NCBI GenBank assembly: GCA_052035955.1
Contig: JBPOHD010000034.1
Location: 1-6,409, forward strand
Source of the DNA: JAEUNJ01 sp052035955
Lineage (GTDB): Bacteria; Pseudomonadota; Gammaproteobacteria; Burkholderiales; Rhodocyclaceae
Direction: 5' to 3'
Length of the DNA: 6,409 nucleotides
In this document: in pieces, positions 1 to 3,751 of the stretch
How the letters are laid out: each line of letters starts with the position of its first letter
How positions within the stretch are numbered: the first letter of the stretch is position 1
Position numbers and translations under genes: made by a program
Notes under the pieces: generated by a model
Databases searched by the model: none
What the model was told of the DNA's origin: nothing
What the model saw: only the letters and a program-made list of their open reading frames with translations

Positions 1-127
1 TGGGGACAACATCCAGATGACGGTGAAGCTGATCGCCCCGATCGCCATGGAGGAAGGCCTGCGCTTCGCCATCCGCGAAGGCGGCCGCACCGTCGGCGCC
101 GGCGTCGTCGCCAAGATCATCGAGTAA
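1..127 (+). CDS. tuf: Elongation factor Tu, C-terminal end (partial)
   Basis: Only the last 41 codons and the TAA stop (125-127) are present; the reading frame begins at base 2. The visible residues include IAPIAMEEGLRFAIREGG and end in GAGVVAKIIE, the near-invariant end of bacterial EF-Tu, so the identity is secure. EF-Tu is the cytoplasmic GTPase that carries aminoacyl-tRNA to the ribosomal A site. The visible part belongs to domain 3, the beta-barrel that contacts the tRNA T arm and EF-Ts; the GTPase domain lies outside the window. Proteobacteria often carry two near-identical tuf genes, and the copy before tRNA-Trp and secE is the usual second one (tufB-type position). The number of copies in this genome cannot be seen here. 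Confidence 0.97.
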   Translation, partial: GDNIQMTVKLIAPIAMEEGLRFAIREGGRTVGAGVVAKIIE

Positions 128-146
128 GGCCGGTTGTGTTTCTTTG

Positions 147-180
147 GGTGCGGTGTCTCCGGGCACCGCGCCTTGTCTTT
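147..180 (+). terminator. Probable intrinsic terminator after tuf
   Basis: Bases 147-155 (GGTGCGGTG) pair with 164-172 (CACCGCGCC). The stem has nine pairs, one of them a U-G wobble, with an 8-base loop, and is followed by TTGTCTTT at 173-180. The stem is GC-rich and the tail is T-rich but broken by G and C, so termination may be partial. It lies 19 bases after the tuf stop and ends 6 bases before tRNA-Trp. With so little room for a separate tRNA promoter, some read-through from tuf into tRNA-Trp and secE-nusG is likely. That last point is inference. Confidence 0.6.
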
Positions 181-185
181 GCCGC

Positions 186-261
186 AGGGGTATAGCTCAA
201 TTGGCAGAGCGGCGGTCTCCAAAACCGCAGGTTGGGGGTTCGATTCCCTCTGCCCCTGCCA
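186..261 (+). tRNA. trnW: tRNA-Trp (anticodon CCA), 3' CCA encoded
   Basis: A complete cloverleaf can be folded by eye. The acceptor stem is AGGGGTA (186-192) with TGCCCCT (251-257). The D stem is GCTC (195-198) with GAGC (207-210). The anticodon stem is GCGGT (212-216) with ACCGC (224-228), around the loop CTCCAAA, which gives anticodon CCA at 219-221. The T stem is GGGGG (234-238) with CCCTC (246-250), around the loop TTCGATT. The discriminator is G258, as in bacterial tRNA-Trp, and the terminal CCA (259-261) is encoded in the DNA. It reads UGG codons. It sits between tuf and secE, a common betaproteobacterial arrangement, and was probably cut from a longer transcript. Confidence 0.98.
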
Positions 262-305
262 CCTGATTCAAGACCGTTAGGCATCTCTACCGCTTCACCG
301 ACGAA

Positions 306-659
306 ATGGCCGACAAGATCAAATTCACGCTGGCGCTGCTTCTTCTGATCGCCGGCGTGGCGGGCTTCTACCTGCTGGGCGAGCAGCCCATGGTGCTGCG
401 CGTCCTGTCCGTCCTGGCGGGCATTGCGGCCGGCGCTGCCGTCGCCTGGCATACGGAGCCCGGGCAGCGCTTCTTCGTTTTCGCCCGGGAGTCGCAACTC
501 GAGGCGAGAAAGGTGGTCTGGCCCAGCCGCAAGGAGACGATTCAGACCACCGGCATCGTCTTCGGATTCGTGCTGGTGATGGCCATCGTCCTCTGGATCA
601 CGGACAAGAGTCTCGAATGGGTGCTGTACGACCTCGTGCTGGGATGGAAAAAACTATGA
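306..659 (+). CDS. secE: Preprotein translocase subunit SecE
   Basis: A 117-residue inner-membrane protein, the essential clamp subunit of the SecYEG channel for protein export and membrane insertion. It has the long proteobacterial form with three predicted membrane segments, at about residues 6-24, 29-48 and 82-99; many other bacteria keep only the last one. The SecE signature ARKVVWPSRKE (67-77), an amphipathic cytoplasmic stretch, lies just before the third segment as expected. The start is ATG 306: the next upstream in-frame stop is TGA 264-266, and no alternative start lies between. No Shine-Dalgarno sequence is visible in the 44 bases after tRNA-Trp, which is odd for such a gene. Its stop codon overlaps the nusG start (ATGA), so the two are probably translationally coupled. 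Confidence 0.96.
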   Translation: MADKIKFTLALLLLIAGVAGFYLLGEQPMVLRVLSVLAGIAAGAAVAWHTEPGQRFFVFARESQLEARKVVWPSRKETIQTTGIVFGFVLVMAIVLWITDKSLEWVLYDLVLGWKKL

Positions 660-1189
660 CAAAGCGCTGGTACGTCGTGCATGCCTATTCGGGCTTCGAG
701 AAGTCCGTGCAAAGGGCGCTTACGGAACGGATCACGCGCGCCGGCATGCAGGACAAGTTCGGCCAGATCCTGGTTGCCGCCGAGGAAGTGGTCGAGATGA
801 AGAGCGGCCAGAAGAAGATCTCGGAGCGCAAGCTGTTCCCCGGCTATGTGTTCGTCGAAATGGACATGGACGACGACTCCTGGCACCTGGTCAAGAGCAC
901 GCCCAAGGTCACCGGCTTCATCGGCGGGACCGCCAACAAGCCGACGCCGATCTCCGAGAAGGAGGTCGAGAAGATCATGCAGCAGATGCAGGAAGGCGTC
1001 GAGAAGCCACGCCCGAAGGTGCTTTTCGAGGTCGGCGAGATGGTGCGGGTCAAGGAGGGCCCGTTTACCGACTTCAACGGCAGCGTCGAGGAAGTGAATT
1101 ACGAAAAGAATCGACTGCGGGTTTCCGTGACGATCTTCGGACGCGCGACGCCGGTGGAACTGGAATTCGCCCAGGTCGAGAAAGCCTGA
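656..1189 (+). CDS. nusG: Transcription termination/antitermination protein NusG
   Basis: A 177-residue cytoplasmic elongation factor that binds RNA polymerase through its N-terminal NGN domain (about 4-115). Its C-terminal KOW domain (about 125-177) binds Rho or ribosomal protein S10, linking transcription to termination or translation. Visible landmarks are RWYVVHAYSG near the start, RKLFPGYVFVEM (58-69), the KOW core VGEMVRVKEGPF, and the end IFGRATPVELEFAQVEKA. F161 matches E. coli F165, the Rho/S10 contact residue. The start ATG 656 overlaps the secE stop and is preceded by GGGATGG (641-647), a weak ribosome binding site. An in-frame ATG at 644 would add four residues (MEKT), but the family normally begins close to RWYVVH, so 656 is preferred. 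Length is normal and no key residue is missing. Confidence 0.96.
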   Translation: MTKRWYVVHAYSGFEKSVQRALTERITRAGMQDKFGQILVAAEEVVEMKSGQKKISERKLFPGYVFVEMDMDDDSWHLVKSTPKVTGFIGGTANKPTPISEKEVEKIMQQMQEGVEKPRPKVLFEVGEMVRVKEGPFTDFNGSVEEVNYEKNRLRVSVTIFGRATPVELEFAQVEKA

Positions 1190-1198
1190 GCAGCAGCA

Positions 1199-1217
1199 GG
1201 GCGCAAGCCGGGCGCCC
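1199..1217 (+). other. GC-rich hairpin between nusG and rplK
   Basis: GGGCGC (1199-1204) pairs perfectly with GCGCCC (1212-1217) around a 7-base loop. It starts 10 bases after the nusG stop and is followed by only a short T run (1219-1221). It could be a weak terminator or an RNA end that slows decay of the secE-nusG message. In E. coli, secE-nusG and rplKA are separated by a terminator and a promoter at this position; I could not find a convincing promoter here (1190-1292). The L1-binding site expected in the rplK leader was also not recognisable by eye. Confidence 0.4.
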
Positions 1218-1292
1218 GTTTCAAATCTCCGGCAAGAGGAGCGCGAGTAGGCCTTCGAAAGCGCGTTACGACTCACTTCGTTAGGAGCCATC

Positions 1293-1724
1293 GTGGCAAA
1301 GAAGATCATTGGCTACATCAAGCTGCAGGTGCCGGCCGGGAAGGCGAACCCGTCTCCCCCCATCGGCCCCGCCCTGGGCCAACGCGGCCTGAACATCATG
1401 GAATTCTGCAAGGCCTTCAACGCCCAGACCCAGGGCGTGGAACCGGGCCTGCCGATTCCCGTCGTCATCACCGCCTTCGCGGACAAGTCCTTCACCTTCG
1501 TGATGAAGACTCCGCCGGCCACGGTCCTGATCAAGAAGGCCGCCGGCGTGCAGAAGGGCTCCGCCAAGCCGCATACCGACAAGGTGGGCAAGATCACCCG
1601 GGCCCAGGCCGAGGAAATCGCCAAGACCAAGATGAAGGACCTGACGGCTGCCGACCTGGAAGCGGCTGTCAAGACCATCGCCGGGTCTGCCCGCAGCATG
1701 GGCATCACGGTGGAGGGACTCTGA
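1293..1724 (+). CDS. rplK: 50S ribosomal protein L11
   Basis: A 143-residue ribosomal protein that binds helices 43/44 of 23S rRNA at the base of the stalk. There it contacts translation factors and takes part in the RelA stringent response. The N-terminal domain carries the proline-rich stretch NPSPPIGPALGQRG (about 20-33), the region bound by thiostrepton-type antibiotics in known L11 proteins. The C-terminal rRNA-binding domain runs from about residue 73 and includes KTPPATVLIKKAAG and ARSMGITVEG. The start is GTG 1293, since the family begins (M)AKKIIGYIKLQ and TAGGAG (1282-1287) sits 5 bases upstream. It forms a tight pair with rplA, one base downstream. In E. coli the pair is repressed by L1 binding the mRNA before rplK. 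Confidence 0.97.
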   Translation: MAKKIIGYIKLQVPAGKANPSPPIGPALGQRGLNIMEFCKAFNAQTQGVEPGLPIPVVITAFADKSFTFVMKTPPATVLIKKAAGVQKGSAKPHTDKVGKITRAQAEEIAKTKMKDLTAADLEAAVKTIAGSARSMGITVEGL

Positions 1725-1725
1725 C

Positions 1726-2433
1726 ATGGCGACCCATTCCAAGCGTGTCAAGGCCGTCCGCGGCAAGATCGACCGCAGCAAGGCCTACCCCGTTTCCGAG
1801 GCCCTCTCCCTGGTGAAGGAGTGCGCCACGGCCAAGTTCGACGAGTCCATCGACATCGCCGTCAATCTCGGCGTGGATGCCAAGAAGTCCGATCAGGTCG
1901 TTCGGGGTTCCGTCGTTCTGCCCGCCGGTACTGGCAAGAGCGTCCGCGTCGCCGTCTTCGCCCAGGGTGCCAAGGCGGAGGATGCCAAGGCCGCCGGGGC
2001 CGACATCGTCGGCTTCGACGATCTGGCCGCCGAGGTCAAGGCCGGCAACATGAATTTCGACGTCGTCATTGCCACCCCCGACGCCATGAAGGTCGTCGGA
2101 CAACTGGGTCAGATCCTCGGTCCCCGCGGCCTGATGCCGAATCCGAAGGTCGGCACGGTGACCATGGACGTGACCACCGCCGTCAAGAATGCCAGGGCCG
2201 GCCAGGTCCAGTACCGCACCGACAAGGCCGGACTCATCCACTGCACCATCGGCCGCGCGTCGTTCACGGTCGAGGCCCTGCAGCAGAACATGAGCGCCTT
2301 GCTGGAAGCCTTGCAGAAGGCCAAGCCGGCTGCGTCCAAGGGTCAGTACCTGAAGAAGATCTCCGTCTCCAGCACCATGGGTGGCGGGGTGCGGGTCGAC
2401 CAGACCAGCCTGGGCGCGCCGCAGCAGCAGTAA
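1726..2433 (+). CDS. rplA: 50S ribosomal protein L1
   Basis: A 235-residue protein that forms the mobile L1 stalk on 23S rRNA helices 76-78 and guides deacylated tRNA out of the E site. In related bacteria it is also the translational repressor of its own rplK-rplA operon. Its length is normal (usually about 229-235). Landmarks are RGSVVLPAGTGK (about 60-71), the hallmark GPRGLMPNPKVGTVT (about 132-146), YRTDKAGLIHCTIG, and the C-terminal SSTMGGGVRVD. The start ATG 1726 follows the rplK stop by one base, and GGAGGG (1712-1717), inside the end of rplK, is a strong ribosome binding site 8 bases away. This layout favours translational coupling, so that L1 control of rplK would reach rplA. Confidence 0.97.
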   Translation: MATHSKRVKAVRGKIDRSKAYPVSEALSLVKECATAKFDESIDIAVNLGVDAKKSDQVVRGSVVLPAGTGKSVRVAVFAQGAKAEDAKAAGADIVGFDDLAAEVKAGNMNFDVVIATPDAMKVVGQLGQILGPRGLMPNPKVGTVTMDVTTAVKNARAGQVQYRTDKAGLIHCTIGRASFTVEALQQNMSALLEALQKAKPAASKGQYLKKISVSSTMGGGVRVDQTSLGAPQQQ

Positions 2434-2655
2434 TACAGAACTTTGGGCCGCCGTTGCTGTCTCGAACGGCGGGTTATCAAAGACCGTAGGGATCCGAGCC
2501 CCGAACGGGCAAGGATTTAATGGGTAGCCCCCTACGCAGATGGCGCCACCCGAAGGCAGGTTTCCCGTCCCGCAAGGATGGCCAATCCTGAATGAAGGTC
2601 GCCGTTCCGGTCCCGGCGCCGAAAGGTTCCGGGACAGTTTGACTAGGAGTTGACC
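2434..2655 (+). promoter_or_regulatory. Structured rplJ leader (L10-type ribosomal protein leader)
   Basis: A 222-base gap without an open reading frame of interest, filled by four successive pairings. (A) CTTTG/CAAAG closing CCGCCGTT/AACGGCGG, 2441-2482. (B) CGTAGGG (2485-2491) with CCCTACG (2530-2536), enclosing ATCC/GGAT and GCCC/GGGC, which are separated by a GA/AA internal loop that resembles a kink-turn. (C) bases 2540-2545 plus 2548-2550 with 2597-2605, enclosing an AGGAT/ATCCT hairpin. (D) GTCCCGG (2610-2616) with CCGGGAC (2629-2635), ending 9 bases before the ribosome binding site. In known systems the L10-(L12) complex binds a kink-turn in this leader and represses rplJ-rplL translation. 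Position and domain B fit that role; whether it acts here on translation or on termination cannot be read from sequence. Confidence 0.75.
2644..2649 (+). promoter_or_regulatory. Ribosome binding site that fixes the rplJ start
   Basis: TAGGAG lies 6 bases before TTG 2656 and directly abuts the alternative TTG at 2650. With no spacing, the 2650 codon cannot be served by this site, so 2656 is the start it supports. Confidence 0.8.
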
Positions 2656-3180
2656 TTGGGTCTCAATCTTGACGACAAGAAGGCGGTCGTCGCCGAAGTG
2701 TCCGCGAAGGTGGCGGGCGCCCAGTCGATCATCGTCGCCGAGTACCGTGGTCTGGAGGTGGGCAAAATCACCGTCCTGCGGGCGCAAGCCCGGCAGGCCG
2801 GCGTTTACCTGCGTGTGCTGAAGAATACCCTGGTGCGTCGTGCCGTCGCCGGCACGCCGTTCGAAGGACTCAAGGACGCCATGGTGGGTCCGCTGATTTA
2901 CGGGATCTCCACCGATCCCGTGGCGGCCGCCAAAGCGCTCCACGAGTTCGCCAAGGGGAACGACAAGCTCGTCATCAAGGCGGGCGCCATGCCGAACTAT
3001 GTCATGGACGCCGATGGGGTCAAGGCCCTCGCCACGATGCCGAGCCGAGAAGAGCTGTTGTCCAGGCTCCTCGGCACCATGCAGGCCCCGGTTGCCCAGT
3101 TCGTGCGTACGCTCAACGAGGTGCCGACGAAGTTCGTGCGCGGCCTCGCTGCTGTTCGCGACGCGAAGGAAACCGCCTGA
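2656..3180 (+). CDS. rplJ: 50S ribosomal protein L10
   Basis: A 174-residue protein that anchors the L7/L12 stalk to 23S rRNA beside L11. The N-terminal rRNA-binding domain (about 1-130) contains IIVAEYRGLEVG, YLRVLKNTL and VGPLIYGIS. The C-terminal helix (about 133-170, SREELLSRLLGTMQAPVAQFVRTL) binds L7/L12 dimers. The start is taken as the rare codon TTG at 2656, giving MGLNLDDKKAVVAEVS, the usual family beginning. It has TAGGAG 6 bases upstream, while an earlier in-frame TTG (2650) would touch the binding site. The gene follows the long structured leader and is 66 bases before rplL. In known bacteria the L10-L12 complex represses this operon through that leader. Length and domains are normal. 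Confidence 0.95.
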   Translation: MGLNLDDKKAVVAEVSAKVAGAQSIIVAEYRGLEVGKITVLRAQARQAGVYLRVLKNTLVRRAVAGTPFEGLKDAMVGPLIYGISTDPVAAAKALHEFAKGNDKLVIKAGAMPNYVMDADGVKALATMPSREELLSRLLGTMQAPVAQFVRTLNEVPTKFVRGLAAVRDAKETA

Positions 3181-3192
3181 CCGACGAATACC

Positions 3193-3206
3193 GGCGAGCG
3201 ATCGCC
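3193..3206 (+). other. Small GNRA-loop hairpin between rplJ and rplL
   Basis: GGCGA (3193-3197) pairs with TCGCC (3202-3206) around the loop GCGA, which fits the stable GNRA tetraloop pattern. It lies 12 bases after the rplJ stop and 26 bases before the rplL ribosome binding site, and has no T-rich tail, so it is not a terminator. It could stabilise the rplL part of the message, which must be translated several times more than rplJ, but this role is a guess. Five pairs can arise by chance. Confidence 0.35.
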
Positions 3207-3246
3207 ACGCATCCAGAACCAATCATTCATTCAGGAGTCTCACATC

Positions 3247-3624
3247 ATGGCAGTTAGCAAAGAAGAAATCCTCGACGCGATCGCCGGCATGACCGTGCTT
3301 GAGCTGTCCCAGCTGATCAAGGAAATGGAAGAGAAGTTCGGCGTTTCCGCCGCCGCCGCCGCCGTCGCCGTTGCCGCCCCGGCTGCCGGCCCCGCCGCCG
3401 CCGTCGAGGAGCAGACCGAATTCACCGTCGTCCTGCTGGCCGCCGGCGAGAAGAAGGTCGAAGTCATCAAGGTCGTCCGTGCCGCCACGGGCCTGGGCCT
3501 CAAGGAAGCCAAGGACCTGGTGGACGGCGCGCCGAAGCCCGTCAAGGAAGCGATTCCGAAGGCCGACGCCGAAGCCCTCAAGAAGCAGCTCGAGGACGCC
3601 GGCGCCAAGGTCGAAGTCAAGTAA
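3247..3624 (+). CDS. rplL: 50S ribosomal protein L7/L12
   Basis: A 125-residue acidic stalk protein, present in several copies per ribosome, that recruits and stimulates the translational GTPases EF-Tu, EF-G, IF2 and RF3. The N-terminal helical part (about 1-33, ILDAIAGMTVLELSQLIKEMEEKF) makes dimers and binds L10. A flexible hinge rich in Ala, Val and Pro follows (about 34-53). The C-terminal factor-binding domain (about 54-125) has EKKVEVIKVVRAATGLGLKE and ends DAGAKVEVK. The start ATG 3247 has AGGAG (3233-3237) 9 bases upstream. The hinge gives a GCC-rich stretch in the DNA that is ordinary low-complexity coding. The own strong ribosome binding site and the terminator just downstream fit the high copy number needed relative to rpoB. 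Confidence 0.97.
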   Translation: MAVSKEEILDAIAGMTVLELSQLIKEMEEKFGVSAAAAAVAVAAPAAGPAAAVEEQTEFTVVLLAAGEKKVEVIKVVRAATGLGLKEAKDLVDGAPKPVKEAIPKADAEALKKQLEDAGAKVEVK

Positions 3625-3640
3625 TCGATCCTGGACTACT

Positions 3641-3680
3641 GGGCTGGCGGCCTCGAAAGGCCGCCAGCCTTTTCCCTTTT
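3641..3680 (+). terminator. Intrinsic terminator / attenuator between rplL and rpoB
   Basis: Bases 3642-3653 pair with 3658-3669 in a perfect 12-pair GC-rich stem closed by the 4-base loop CGAA; G3641 and T3670 can add a wobble pair. The tail is TTTTCCCTTTT (3670-3680). It begins 17 bases after the rplL stop and about 70 bases before rpoB, with no convincing promoter in between. In E. coli a partial terminator at the same place lets only a minority of transcripts reach rpoB, which matches ribosomal protein to polymerase output. The same role is inferred here. The C interruption of the T tract may make it leaky. Confidence 0.9.
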
Positions 3681-3695
3681 CCAGGGACCACAGAC

Positions 3696-3722
3696 CAGGA
3701 ACGCCGCGATAAGCGGTTCCTG
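3696..3722 (+). other. Second hairpin in the rpoB leader
   Basis: CAGGAAC (3696-3702) pairs with GTTCCTG (3716-3722). After a 2-base bulge (3703-3704), CGC (3705-3707) pairs with GCG (3713-3715) around the loop GATAA. No T tract follows directly, so it is not a terminator. It lies 20 bases before the rpoB ribosome binding site. A second copy of TTCCTGA (3731-3737; first copy 3717-3723) could replace part of the 3' strand, giving an alternative fold closer to the ribosome binding site. Possible roles are an RNA processing site or tuning of rpoB translation; none is shown by the sequence. Confidence 0.45.
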
Positions 3723-3751
3723 ATCTTTGATTCCTGAACGTCGGAGCGAAC

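Noticed and set aside
1191..1199. CAGCAGCAG just after nusG and again at the end of rplA (2422-2430)
   Set aside because: Three-unit triplet repeats are too short to mean anything; in rplA they simply encode the terminal Gln residues.
542..1309. A 255-codon open frame on the - strand opposite nusG
   Set aside because: It fully overlaps secE's end, nusG and the rplK leader; the His/Leu/Asp-rich product has no domain, so it is a shadow frame.
2516..2521. TTTAAT, a five-of-six match to a -10 promoter box in the rplJ leader
   Set aside because: No -35-like sequence lies at the right distance upstream (about 2493-2498), and the bases lie within the proposed L10-leader domain B.
3198..3205. Palindrome GCGATCGC between rplJ and rplL
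   Set aside because: A single octamer palindrome in GC-rich DNA, already explained as the loop and flanks of the small hairpin; no sign of a protein-binding site or repeated motif.
1705..3222. A 505-codon open frame on the - strand opposite rplA and rplJ
   Set aside because: Same cause. It runs across the rplJ leader and two clear ribosomal protein genes, and its product has the composition of an antisense shadow with no family signature.
3348..3414. GCC-rich repetitive stretch in rplL
   Set aside because: It encodes the Ala/Val/Pro-rich hinge of L7/L12, which is normally low in complexity; not a microsatellite or mobile element.
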